50,555 nucleotides of DNA from Streptococcaceae bacterium (GTDB taxonomy: Bacteria > Bacillota > Bacilli > Lactobacillales > Streptococcaceae), in assembly GCA_031285775.1 (NCBI GenBank), contig JAITVN010000043.1:1-50555 (forward strand). Direction: 5' to 3'. Made by a program: the position numbers and the translations under genes. Under the pieces are notes generated by a model. That model had not been told where the DNA came from. It was given only the letters and a program-made list of their open reading frames with translations, and did no database searches. Position 1 is the stretch's first letter, and each line of letters starts with the position of its first letter. Shown here piece after piece: positions 1 through 9,129 of this stretch.

Positions 1-70
1 AAGAGCTGAGTGTGGTTTGTCCTGTTTTTATCATATGAACCGCCTGTGGCTTGATAACTCTATTATACTA

Positions 71-108
71 AAAAATCACTATCTATTTTACTCAGATAGT
101 GACTTTTT
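71..108 (+). terminator. Rho-independent terminator of a gene upstream of the window
   Basis: A 14-base arm (71-84) pairs with 94-108, with one bulged C, around a 9-base loop, and the right arm ends in a T run. It probably ends a gene lying mostly outside the window. Bases 1-70 hold no coding sequence I can support. Confidence 0.65.
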
Positions 109-224
109 CAGCAGGTTCCCAAGGCTTATTTTTTTTTGCAGAGTCGCCCAGAAATAGAAAATTTTTGGATAAATATATAGATAGTGTCTATAAAACTGAA
201 AGTTAGTGTTACATTCGCCAAATA

Positions 225-234
225 TTTGCGTATA
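225..234 (+). promoter_or_regulatory. Candidate ComX (sigma-X) cin-box of ssbB
   Basis: The sequence TTTGCGTATA lies about 50 bases before ssbB. It matches the streptococcal/lactococcal competence box TACGAATA at 6 of 8 core positions, keeping the central CG and the final ATA. No good sigma-A promoter is obvious here. The assignment leans on the gene being the short competence-type ssb; the match itself is imperfect. Confidence 0.35.
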
Positions 235-282
235 AAACAGTAGGGAAGAAAAATCCCAAATTAACTTTGGAGGTTCTAATAA

Positions 283-672
283 ATGAACAAATCACTACTT
301 ATCGGCCGATTGGTCGAAAACCCAGAACTTGTCACAACAGCCAATGATAAAAGCGTCGTCCATACCACGATTGCTGTGAATCGCCGCTTTAGAAATTCAG
401 AGGGCGAGCGTGTTGCTGATTTTATCTCATTGGTTGTCTGGGGAAAGACAGCAGAAAATTTTGTTTCATATGCTAAAAAAGGCAGTCTGCTTTCTGTTGA
501 GGGAGAGATTCGTACGCATAGTTATGAAGACAAGCAAAAGCAGCGTCATTATGTGACAGAAGTTCTCTGTACCGCTTATAGCCTTTTGGAAAGTAAAGCT
601 GCCGTTGCACTGCGTGAAGGAAGTGTCAGTAATGAGGAAATGGTTCTAGCTGCAGAAGAGCTGCCTTTCTGA
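283..672 (+). CDS. ssbB: Single-stranded DNA-binding protein, short competence-type SsbB
   Basis: Binds single-stranded DNA; in transformable streptococci the short SsbB protects incoming DNA during competence. The 129 residues are one OB fold (about 1-105) starting MNKSLLIGRL, then a very short tail ending EELPF, which resembles the acidic DDDLPF tip that docks partner proteins. The housekeeping Ssb is usually about 160-170 residues with a long Gly/Gln-rich linker, absent here. A strong ribosome site (TTTGGAGG) precedes the ATG. The gene sits directly before groES-groEL, the same neighbourhood as ssbB in pneumococcus. Family is certain; the competence role is inferred from length and neighbours. 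Confidence 0.85.
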   Translation: MNKSLLIGRLVENPELVTTANDKSVVHTTIAVNRRFRNSEGERVADFISLVVWGKTAENFVSYAKKGSLLSVEGEIRTHSYEDKQKQRHYVTEVLCTAYSLLESKAAVALREGSVSNEEMVLAAEELPF

Positions 673-845
673 ATTCCGATAAAGATCTCTAAGCGTTTTT
701 GATTGAGTGCTTGTTTCTGCCTGAAGTCGTCAGAGTGACTTAGGTCAGAGAAGGTGTTCAATAAGAGAAATACAGCTTTGAGATTTATCTAAATTACTGC
801 ATGTAAAACTTCTTAGAAAAATGCAACATTTTTTGAACTAAACAG
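673..845. other. Intergenic stretch between ssbB and the groE promoter
   Basis: No gene is seen. A weak AT-rich hairpin, AAAAATG-CAA-CATTTTT at 817-834 followed by one more T, could end ssbB transcription. A second imperfect hairpin lies around 721-745. Confidence 0.35.
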
Positions 846-874
846 TTGACTAATTCTGACCTTTGCGATACAAT
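846..874 (+). promoter_or_regulatory. Sigma-A promoter of groES-groEL
   Basis: The -35 is TTGACT (846-851) and the -10 is TACAAT (869-874), with a 17-base spacer. It lies just upstream of the CIRCE operator, so the start point falls at or next to the left CIRCE arm, as expected for HrcA repression. Confidence 0.85.
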
Positions 875-885
875 AAAAAAGTAGA

Positions 886-912
886 TTAGCACTCTCGCCA
901 AAAGAGTGCTAA
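886..912 (+). promoter_or_regulatory. CIRCE operator (HrcA binding site)
   Basis: A perfect match to the consensus: TTAGCACTC (886-894), nine bases, GAGTGCTAA (904-912). HrcA bound here represses groES-groEL until heat or misfolded protein titrates GroEL. No convincing CtsR heptad repeat lies nearby, so this operon appears to be under HrcA alone. Confidence 0.97.
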
Positions 913-951
913 CTGAAAAAAACTATCTGAAAACATTTGGAGGTGTAGAGT

Positions 952-1233
952 ATGTTAAAACCCTTAGCAGATCGCGTTGTACTTCGCGTGAAAGAAGAGG
1001 AAGAAAAAACTGTCGGCGGTATTGTCTTGGCTAGCAGTGCACAGGAGAAGCCCCGTACGGCAGAAGTCGTTGCCGTAGGCCCAGGCAAGCGCAATGAAGA
1101 AGGAAAACTGATTCCGCTTGAGGTCAAGGTCGGCGATGTCGTCGTTTTTGCTGAATACGGCGGCAGTAAAGTCAAGATTGACGGCGAGGAATACCTCATC
1201 ACACGCGAATCTGATTTGCTTGCAGTTTTATAA
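952..1233 (+). CDS. groES: Co-chaperonin GroES
   Basis: Forms the heptameric lid of the GroEL folding chamber. The 93-residue length is normal for GroES. It starts MLKPLADRVVLRV, typical for the family, and carries a mobile loop around residues 17-33 (EEKTVGGIVLASSA). The ATG follows a GGAGG ribosome site (939-943). It is the first gene of a two-gene operon with groEL 19 bases downstream, under a CIRCE operator. Confidence 0.97.
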   Translation: MLKPLADRVVLRVKEEEEKTVGGIVLASSAQEKPRTAEVVAVGPGKRNEEGKLIPLEVKVGDVVVFAEYGGSKVKIDGEEYLITRESDLLAVL

Positions 1234-1246
1234 GAAAGGTCGTTAA

Positions 1247-2875
<1,629 letters not shown>

Positions 2876-2895
2876 TTCTTGGACAAAGAATAATT

Positions 2896-2932
2896 AAAAG
2901 TGAATTTCAATGCGTTGAAATTCACTTTTTTT
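2896..2932 (+). terminator. Strong terminator after groEL, likely bidirectional
   Basis: A perfect 15-base-pair stem (2896-2910 with 2915-2929) with a TGCG loop, followed by T residues. AT-rich sequence on the other side means it could also stop convergent transcription from xylR. Confidence 0.9.
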
Positions 2933-3034
2933 ACGTACTGAGGAAAAATCAGCGCGTTTTTTTATCTCAACTATTTCTATGTAAGCGCAACATTTCCACT
3001 AAAAAGTAGCACAAAGTTACAAGACAAATGTGAT

Positions 3035-3048
3035 AGAAAGCGTTATCA
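3035..3048. promoter_or_regulatory. Candidate cre site (CcpA) at the 3' end of xylR
   Basis: AGAAAGCGTTATCA fits the lactococcal cre consensus WGWAARCGYTWWMA at all 14 positions. It overlaps the xylR stop codon rather than a promoter, an unusual place. CcpA there might act as a roadblock, or the match may be fortuitous. Confidence 0.45.
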
Positions 3049-3987
3049 TAAATTCAGAAAGTTTAAAAGTTTATGAAGTTCCGCTAAACTTTCGCTAGGA
3101 CTGAATATTCTTTGCTGGTCAACGGTGCCTGTTCCACTGTCCGCACGTTGTTCTGGCATCGCTTCAGTACCAGCTTGTTTCAATTTACGGAAGTCCTTGG
3201 GACTGCAGCCGTAACGTTTGGCAAAGGATTTATTAAATGTTCTGACATCACAGAAGCCACAGAGGTTCGTGACATTGAGCAGATTCTCACGAGTGGTTAA
3301 TAGCAGCGTACGTCCATATTCGCAGCGGATATTGTCCATGTATGCTTGAAATGAAATTCCGAAATTCTTTTTGAAAAAGTGGCTAAAGTAAGTTTTTGAG
3401 AAACCTTCCTGATCGGCTAGCTCTTGCAGAGAGATTCCATTTACGAAGTTTTCCTGAATGGTGGCGGAAATTCTCTGGAATCGTTTTTGCAGGTCAAGCA
3501 GCTTGTTCTTTTGAGAATTGTTCAAAATATCAAATTGAGCTAAGTCCAACAAATCGTTAAGAACAAGATAAGTCATTCCGATCGTCTTTAGGGGCTGGTG
3601 AGGTGAATCTTCAAAGTAACTTTTGGCAGCCTGAAATAAGTGCTGCAGGTACAAGGAATTCTTTGGGATGTCTACTGGTTTGCTGTCAAAGAAGACAGCA
3701 TCAAGCACTGGGTAACTGAAGGCAAAACTCGTCAGAGGCAGCTGAAGGATCAAATAGATCGCATTAGATCGGAATTCATGCATCTGACAAGAGTTGAAAA
3801 CCATGATCTGGCCAGGGTAAAGTTTGTATTCGGTTTGCTGCGTATAGACGATTCCTTCGCCTTCTATGACATAAAGAATCTCTGTATCAAAATGAAGATG
3901 AGGTCGCCGATAGCGAATATCATTGATGAAATATCTTAAACCACTGACTTGATTGTGTTCCACTTTTTCGAATTCATTTTTCAGCAT
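3046..3987 (-). CDS. xylR: AraC-family regulator of xylose genes, XylR-like
   Basis: Probably activates the xylose genes in response to the sugar. The 313 residues have an N-terminal cupin-like sensing domain (about 20-90, with the H-F-D-T-E-I-L-Y-V-I-E-G-E-G run) and a C-terminal AraC double helix-turn-helix (about 185-275). Lactococcal XylR is of this AraC type, not the ROK type of bacilli. The ATG follows an AGGAG ribosome site. It is divergent from xylA with about 150 bases between them. Family is certain; the xylose role comes from position. Confidence 0.85.
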   Translation of the reverse strand: MLKNEFEKVEHNQVSGLRYFINDIRYRRPHLHFDTEILYVIEGEGIVYTQQTEYKLYPGQIMVFNSCQMHEFRSNAIYLILQLPLTSFAFSYPVLDAVFFDSKPVDIPKNSLYLQHLFQAAKSYFEDSPHQPLKTIGMTYLVLNDLLDLAQFDILNNSQKNKLLDLQKRFQRISATIQENFVNGISLQELADQEGFSKTYFSHFFKKNFGISFQAYMDNIRCEYGRTLLLTTRENLLNVTNLCGFCDVRTFNKSFAKRYGCSPKDFRKLKQAGTEAMPEQRADSGTGTVDQQRIFSPSESLAELHKLLNFLNL

Positions 3988-4139
3988 CTTTAATCTCCTG
4001 TTAATGATTATACCATATGACAGGAGTTTAGATATTAATCACCGCAAAGTGCTAGAAAGCTGCGGAAGTGCAGCGTCTGGCGCGATGCAATCAAAAAGCT
4101 GAGCCTTGTGCAAGGCTAATAAAGGAGGAGCTATATAAA
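3988..4139. promoter_or_regulatory. xylR-xylA divergent control region
   Basis: No strong -35/-10 pair toward xylA is visible, as expected for an activator-dependent promoter. AAGTGC occurs twice (4047-4052 and 4066-4071, 19 bases apart), possible activator half-sites. GCTGC and GCAGC form a short inverted repeat (4059-4074). A 7-base-pair inverted repeat AGCCTTG-TG-CAAGGCT (4102-4117) sits just before the xylA ribosome site. No cre site is seen. Confidence 0.4.
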
Positions 4140-5459
4140 ATGGCTTATTTTGACAACATTCCCACTGTGAAGTTTGAAGGCACAGGCACAAAGAACATGT
4201 TTGCTTTCCGTCACTACAACCCTGATGAAATCGTATTGGGCAAGACCATGCAGGATCAGCTGCACTTTGCTTTGGCTTTCTGGCACACCATTACAATGGA
4301 TGGGACTGATCCCTTCGGCTCAGCAACAATGGAGCGTCCTTGGGATCAGGAAGGCGGCTCTGAAATGGATCGGGCGCATCGTCGTGTGGAGGCATTCTTT
4401 GAAATTGCTCAAAAGCTGGGCGTTAAATATTACTGTTTCCACGACATTGACATTGCACCAACAGGTGAAACGCTGAAAGACTTTTATGCAAATCTGGATG
4501 AGATCACAGATCATTTACTGGAAAAGCAGAATGAAACAGGAATCAAGCTGCTTTGGAACACGGCCAATATGTTCTCAAATCCGCGTTATATGAACGGGGT
4601 GGCTTCATCTAACCGTGCAGAGGTCTTTGCTTACGGCGCCGCTCAGGTCAAGAAAGGGCTGGAATTGTCCAAAAAGCTAGGCGGAGAGAATTATGTCTTC
4701 TGGGGCGGACGTGAAGGTTATGAATCACTACTGAACACGGACATGGGGCTGGAAATGGATCACATGGCGAAGTTCTTCCATATGGCGGTAGATTACGCGA
4801 AGTCGATTGATCATCTGCCAGTCTTCTTGCTGGAGCCGAAACCGAAAGAGCCGATGAAACATCAGTATGACTTTGATGCTGCAACAGCGATGGCTTTCCT
4901 TGAAAAATATGACCTGACGGATTATTTCAAACTCAATCTTGAAACGAATCATGCTTGGCTGGCTGGTCACACCTTTGAGCATGAATTGAACACGGCGCGG
5001 ACATTTGGTGCACTTGGCTCGGTTGATGCAAATCAGGGCGACTATTTACTCGGCTGGGATACAGATGAATTCCCAACATTGGTGATTGACATTACCCTTG
5101 CCATGTATCAGATTCTTTTAAACGGCGGTCTTAATAAGGGCGGGATTAACTTTGACGCCAAAGTACGTCGGACGTCATTTAAGGCTGAAGATCTGCTTTT
5201 GGCACATATTGCCGGTATGGATACTTACGCGCGGGCATTGAAAGGTGCGGCTGCAATCATTGAAGACAAGTTCCTTTCCGACATTGTTGACGCACGTTAT
5301 GCATCTTACAAGAATACAGAAGTTGGCCGCTCAATCGAAAATGGCTCCGCAACTTTTGAAAGTTTAGCTGCTTATGCACTTGAACACGGTGAAGAAATAG
5401 AAATGGAATCGAACCATCTTGAGTACATCAAATCTGTTTTGAATGATTACCTGGTTTAA
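4140..5459 (+). CDS. xylA: Xylose isomerase
   Basis: Converts D-xylose to D-xylulose using two divalent metals. The length of 439 residues is standard. Catalytic H101 and D104 are in FHDIDIAP, and a metal-binding Glu is in the LLEPKPKEP segment near 232. NLETNHAWLAGHTFEHE is the conserved C-terminal metal site. The frame stays open upstream to 4068, but the ATG at 4140 is chosen because AAAGGAGGAG lies 8-17 bases before it and MAYF is the usual family N-terminus. Confidence 0.97.
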   Translation: MAYFDNIPTVKFEGTGTKNMFAFRHYNPDEIVLGKTMQDQLHFALAFWHTITMDGTDPFGSATMERPWDQEGGSEMDRAHRRVEAFFEIAQKLGVKYYCFHDIDIAPTGETLKDFYANLDEITDHLLEKQNETGIKLLWNTANMFSNPRYMNGVASSNRAEVFAYGAAQVKKGLELSKKLGGENYVFWGGREGYESLLNTDMGLEMDHMAKFFHMAVDYAKSIDHLPVFLLEPKPKEPMKHQYDFDAATAMAFLEKYDLTDYFKLNLETNHAWLAGHTFEHELNTARTFGALGSVDANQGDYLLGWDTDEFPTLVIDITLAMYQILLNGGLNKGGINFDAKVRRTSFKAEDLLLAHIAGMDTYARALKGAAAIIEDKFLSDIVDARYASYKNTEVGRSIENGSATFESLAAYALEHGEEIEMESNHLEYIKSVLNDYLV

Positions 5460-5482
5460 TTAATTGTAAAAAGGAAATAGTA

Positions 5483-6790
5483 ATGAAACTGAAGAAAAAG
5501 TTATTAGCTGCCGCAACTGTGGCATTAGGAGTTATTGCACTGGCTGCCTGCAGCAGCGGGAATTCATCAAAGCAATCTTCATCAGGCTCGTCTGGTAAAG
5601 AGATTATTTTGTGGACTTTCGCAGATATGAAGCCGCAGATTAAAGAGTATGAAAAGCTGAATCCAAAAGGCTACAAAATCAAAGAGACGGTCATTCCTTA
5701 TGCTGATTTCCAGACAAAACTAGATAAGGTTCTGGGAACGGACAAAGCGCCAGATATGATAGCGATGGATGCAGGATTTGTCAGCAAATATGTGGACTCA
5801 GGCATGCTGGCGGATTTGAAGGACTATGGCGTCGAAGAGGCGACAACAAAGAGTTTCCCTTATACGCTGGATATTGGAAAAGACAGCAAGGGAACTCAAG
5901 TTGCAGTTTCTTATCAAGCAGCGCCTGGTGCAGTTTACTATCGTGCTTCTCTGCTGCAGCAGTATTTGGGGATTGCTCCTTCAGATCAGACAGCAGCTCA
6001 GGCAGCTTTTGCCAGCTGGGATAAGGTTCAAGAGACAGCTCAGACGATTCATGACAAGTCCGGCGGCAAAGCTTATCTTTTCTCTTCGCTGCAGGACATG
6101 TACATGCCAGCGATTGGCGGACGTACTGAAGGCTGGGTAGATAAGGACAACAAGCTGCAGATTGATCCGACCTTGCTGACTTCGCTTGATATGATGAAAA
6201 CCTTTGTTGAAAAGGGCTTGACAAAGAACACTGTGGGTCAGAATTCTGACTGGTTTGCCGGAATGTCCTCAAATGATATTGTATCTTACTCCTTACCGTC
6301 ATGGGGCTTGTTCTACTGGCTGAAAGACTACTCTAAAGATACTGCAGGCGACTGGCGCGTCATTCAAGGTCCTCAATCTTATTCATGGGGCGGAACTTGG
6401 TTTGGTGCGGTCAAGGGAACTGAGCACGAAGAAAACGCTGCGAAGCTGGCGATTTACTGGTCAACAGATACAGAGTTCCAGACTTGGCAGGCACAGGCGA
6501 ATACAGACTTTGTTGCTGATCAGGAAGTGGATAAAACCGTGGCCGCAGATTACGCGAAAAATCCTGTAGAAGGCAGCCCGATCGGCACGCAGAATCCTTA
6601 TTCATTGTTCTCAGAAGCAGCAAAGAATATCAATGGTAAGATCATCACAAAATATGATCAGAATATTCAAGATCTCTGGATCAACGATGTGATCAATCCA
6701 TATTCGAATGGTAAGACTACAAAGGAAAAGGCTTTGGCAACATTCAAAGCGGATGTGAAGAGTGCTTATCCTGATGTGACAACTGACTAA
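5483..6790 (+). CDS. Sugar-binding lipoprotein of a CUT1 ABC transporter (probably xylo-oligosaccharide)
   Basis: Captures sugar outside the cell and delivers it to the two permeases downstream. The 435 residues begin with a lipoprotein signal peptide with lipobox LAAC, so C23 would be the lipidated N-terminus, followed by a Ser/Gly-rich linker. The rest is a family-1 solute-binding fold (EIILWTFADMKPQIKEYEK). Lying between xylA and the xylan-processing genes suggests xylose oligomers as substrate; this is inference. It is separated from the permeases by a 284-base structured spacer that may let it be made in excess. Confidence 0.85.
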   Translation: MKLKKKLLAAATVALGVIALAACSSGNSSKQSSSGSSGKEIILWTFADMKPQIKEYEKLNPKGYKIKETVIPYADFQTKLDKVLGTDKAPDMIAMDAGFVSKYVDSGMLADLKDYGVEEATTKSFPYTLDIGKDSKGTQVAVSYQAAPGAVYYRASLLQQYLGIAPSDQTAAQAAFASWDKVQETAQTIHDKSGGKAYLFSSLQDMYMPAIGGRTEGWVDKDNKLQIDPTLLTSLDMMKTFVEKGLTKNTVGQNSDWFAGMSSNDIVSYSLPSWGLFYWLKDYSKDTAGDWRVIQGPQSYSWGGTWFGAVKGTEHEENAAKLAIYWSTDTEFQTWQAQANTDFVADQEVDKTVAADYAKNPVEGSPIGTQNPYSLFSEAAKNINGKIITKYDQNIQDLWINDVINPYSNGKTTKEKALATFKADVKSAYPDVTTD

Positions 6791-7074
6791 GATGTGAGAC
6801 CGACTGCTTACATCTGTAGAAAATTAACCCCTGAATGGGAAAGCGACCTCTAAGAGCTGAAGCACAAAGAGTCTGCTTGGTAACTTGTAGCTTCCAACCG
6901 AAGGTTGGGTTCTAGAAGTTGTCTAATTTTCTAGGATGTAGGAGGGCGAACTCAGTTAAGCAGAGGTTCAGAAACGACGAGAAGAACCGAATATATTCCT
7001 TCGGTTCTTCTTTATAAGGTTGACGAAGCGAAAGCTTCGTTGATCCATTCAATCAGAAATGGAGTGGTTACGAC
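6791..7074 (+). other. Highly structured spacer between binding protein and permeases
   Basis: No gene is seen. A long-range stem pairs about 6810-6826 (TACATC, TG, TAGAAAATTA) with 6925-6941 (TAATTTTCTA, G, GATGTA). It encloses a dispersed repeat (6837-6878) and a hairpin CCAACC-GAA-GGTTGG (6894-6908). Two perfect hairpins follow: an 11-base-pair stem at 6981-7010 then TTTAT, resembling a weak terminator, and ACGAAGC-GAAA-GCTTCGT (7023-7040). Such structures between a binding protein and its permeases commonly adjust mRNA stability or partly terminate; that role is inferred. Confidence 0.6.
6837..6878 (-). repeat. Dispersed intergenic repeat, copy A
   Basis: This 42-base segment, read on the minus strand, matches 25871-25912 on the plus strand at 39 of 42 positions without gaps. 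Flanks are also related: AAGATGTGAG lies just after the stop codon at 6790 and GCGAACTCAGTTAAG at 6946-6960. Related pieces occur in the exporter leader and after exoA. The central hairpin (loop TTCA) is perfect in the other copy but has three T-T mismatches here. Confidence 0.75.
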
Positions 7075-8079
7075 ATGGAAAATTCTGTGAAAAAAACTAA
7101 AAAATTGAAATTTGAAAAATATAATCGTTTTGGTTATTATTTTCTAATTCCTTTTTGTATTGGCTTTCTCCTTTTTCAGCTTTATCCGATCATTTACACG
7201 TTCAGAATTGCTTTTACCAGTATGAACGGCTGGCAAACACTGGAAACGGCGGCAAATGTGGGCTTTGATAATTTTGTTACTTTGTTCACAAAAACGCCAT
7301 TATTCACTCAAAGTTTAGGGAATACACTGCTGCTTTGGATTTTGAATTTCATTCCTCAGATTTTGATGGCGTTGATTCTTGCGGCCTGGTGGACAAATCG
7401 AAAGTTGGCGCTTAAGGGCTCAAGCTTCTTCAAAACGATCTTCTACTTGCCGAATATGATCATGGCGGCATCTGTTGCAGCTTTGTTCATGATTTTGTTC
7501 TCTTATCCGCAAGGACCTGCAAATCAGATTTTGACGAGCCTACATCTGATTTCTAAACCTTTCAATTTTCTGCAGTCGGTTTGGGGAACTCGCGGCATTG
7601 TTATGTTTCTGCAATTTTGGATGTGGTACGGACAAACCTCCATCGTCTTTGTGGCGGCAATTTCATCCATTGACGAGTCTTTGTTTGAGGCGGCGCGTAT
7701 TGACGGTGCGACTGACGGTCAGATTTATCGCCGCATTACAATCCCTTTGATGCGGCCGATTATTATGTACACTTTTGTGACTTCCTTTGTCGGCGGTCTG
7801 CAGGTTTTCGATATCCCATTCTTGCTGACGCAGGGTTCAGGCGGTCCGCTTAACTCAGTTTATACGCTGGCGATGTTTATCTACAAGCAAGCTTTCCAGT
7901 ATCGAAATTACGGCATTGCTTCGGCGGCTTCAATCATTCTGCTGATCATTGCAGGGATTGTCTCTGTCGTTATGTTCAGATTTTTCCGAGAGCGAACATC
8001 AAACTCAGCCATTGGCGGTAAGAAAAAACAAAAGCGCGTGAAAGCGACGAGAGAAAATCTCGAAGGAGGTGTGCTTTAA
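7075..8079 (+). CDS. Sugar ABC transporter permease, MalF-like (CUT1)
   Basis: One of two membrane subunits that move the sugar across the membrane. The 334 residues have about six membrane helices and the EAA loop contacting the ATPase (EAARIDGATDGQIYRRITIP from residue 205). The stop overlaps the next permease start by one base (TAATG), indicating tight coupling. No ATPase gene lies in this cluster, so a shared MsmK/MalK-type ATPase elsewhere probably powers it. Confidence 0.9.
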   Translation: MENSVKKTKKLKFEKYNRFGYYFLIPFCIGFLLFQLYPIIYTFRIAFTSMNGWQTLETAANVGFDNFVTLFTKTPLFTQSLGNTLLLWILNFIPQILMALILAAWWTNRKLALKGSSFFKTIFYLPNMIMAASVAALFMILFSYPQGPANQILTSLHLISKPFNFLQSVWGTRGIVMFLQFWMWYGQTSIVFVAAISSIDESLFEAARIDGATDGQIYRRITIPLMRPIIMYTFVTSFVGGLQVFDIPFLLTQGSGGPLNSVYTLAMFIYKQAFQYRNYGIASAASIILLIIAGIVSVVMFRFFRERTSNSAIGGKKKQKRVKATRENLEGGVL

Positions 8080-8936
8080 TGGAAAATGCAAGTTTAAGCA
8101 AGGCTTTGAGAACAAGGCGAATCTTGATTTATATTGTTTTTGTGCTGCTGACAGTTATCAGTATTTTGCCTCTGGTCATGATGCTGGCGAATTCGACACG
8201 CTCGGTGGTTCAGATCAATACTGGCGTTTCGCTGCTGCCTGGTGGTTCCTTGATTCACAACATCCAAGTGCTGATCCAATACGGCTTTAATATGGTGCGC
8301 GGTGTGGGGAATTCCTTCTTTGTTGCCGCGGGTTCAACGATTTTGTCAGTTTATTTCTCGGCAATGGCTGCTTATGCGCTGGTGGCTTATGACTTCAAAG
8401 GTCGTAAATTTATTTATGGCTTCATCGTGGCTTTGATTATGATTCCAAGTCAAGTTTCAATGATCGGCTTTTACGAAATGATGATCAAGCTGAACTTACT
8501 GGATAATTTCCTGCCCTTGATTTTGCCGGGTATTTCTGCACCTGCAACGGTATTCTTTCTGGTAGAATACATGTCGACGGTCTATAATAAAGATTATGCA
8601 GACTCCGCTCGATTGGACGGCGCCAGTGAATTGAAAATCTTCCATCGCATCATGCTGCCGATGATGAAACCAGGACTTGCAACGATGGCTATCTTTGGAT
8701 TTGTCTTCTCTTGGAACAACTTCCTGATGCCATTGATCCTGATTTCTAAGCAAGAAATGTACACTCTGCCGATGATTGTGCAGACCATTACAGCAATGGG
8801 CGCAGGCGGACACACAGTAGAGTGGGGTGCCATCTATGTCGGACTTTCGATCACAGTTGTACCGATCATCATCGTTTATCTGCTTTTGTCCCGCTTTATC
8901 GTAGGCGGCGGAAATGCCGGCGGTGTCAAAGGTTAA
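8079..8936 (+). CDS. Sugar ABC transporter permease, MalG-like (CUT1)
   Basis: Second membrane subunit of the importer. The 285 residues have about six membrane helices and an EAA loop (DSARLDGASELKIFHRIMLP from residue 175). It is preceded by GAAGGAGGTG inside the upstream permease, a strong ribosome site. The stop is followed at once by a 61-base tandem repeat array. Confidence 0.9.
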   Translation: MENASLSKALRTRRILIYIVFVLLTVISILPLVMMLANSTRSVVQINTGVSLLPGGSLIHNIQVLIQYGFNMVRGVGNSFFVAAGSTILSVYFSAMAAYALVAYDFKGRKFIYGFIVALIMIPSQVSMIGFYEMMIKLNLLDNFLPLILPGISAPATVFFLVEYMSTVYNKDYADSARLDGASELKIFHRIMLPMMKPGLATMAIFGFVFSWNNFLMPLILISKQEMYTLPMIVQTITAMGAGGHTVEWGAIYVGLSITVVPIIIVYLLLSRFIVGGGNAGGVKG

Positions 8937-9119
8937 ATGCGACCAAGAGGGAGCATTTAATCGGCGGATAAGGAAAACGCAGTTTTCCACGTTCGTAATG
9001 CGACCAAGAGGGGGCATTTAATCGGCGGATAAGGAAAACGCAGTTTTCCACGTTCGTAATGCGACCAAGAGGGAGCATTTAATCTGCGGATAAGGAAAAC
9101 GCAGTTTTCTACATTGTTA
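8937..9119 (+). repeat. Three tandem copies of a 61-bp hairpin unit
   Basis: Units begin at 8937, 8998 and 9059, period exactly 61, nearly identical; the third drifts at its end. Each holds the hairpin GGAAAA-CGCAG-TTTTCC (one pair lost in copy 3) and an upstream pairing ATGCGACC/GGGAGCAT closed by two adjacent G-A mismatches in copies 1 and 3. The array lies within the operon between the second permease and the deacetylase gene. It is not CRISPR: there are no unique spacers. Confidence 0.9.
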
Positions 9120-9129
9120 TGGTGAATTT

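Noticed and set aside
2-160. Open frame in frame 2 at the window start as the 3' end of an upstream gene
   Set aside because: It runs straight through a clear terminator hairpin at 71-108 and has no recognisable protein sequence.
721-760. CtsR heptad repeat upstream of groES
   Set aside because: AGGTCAGAGAAGGTGTT keeps the first heptad roughly but the second has four mismatches.
2980-2993. TGTAAGCGCAACAT as a second cre site after groEL
   Set aside because: It breaks the consensus at several positions in the right half and is not near a promoter.
4068-4139. Longer xylA with an additional 24 residues
   Set aside because: The ATG at 4140 has the ribosome site and the family N-terminus; the upstream part is control region.
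8937-9119. 61-bp repeats as a CRISPR array
   Set aside because: Units are contiguous and fully repeated with no unique spacers and no cas genes; the same holds for the 118-bp repeats at 25922-26200.
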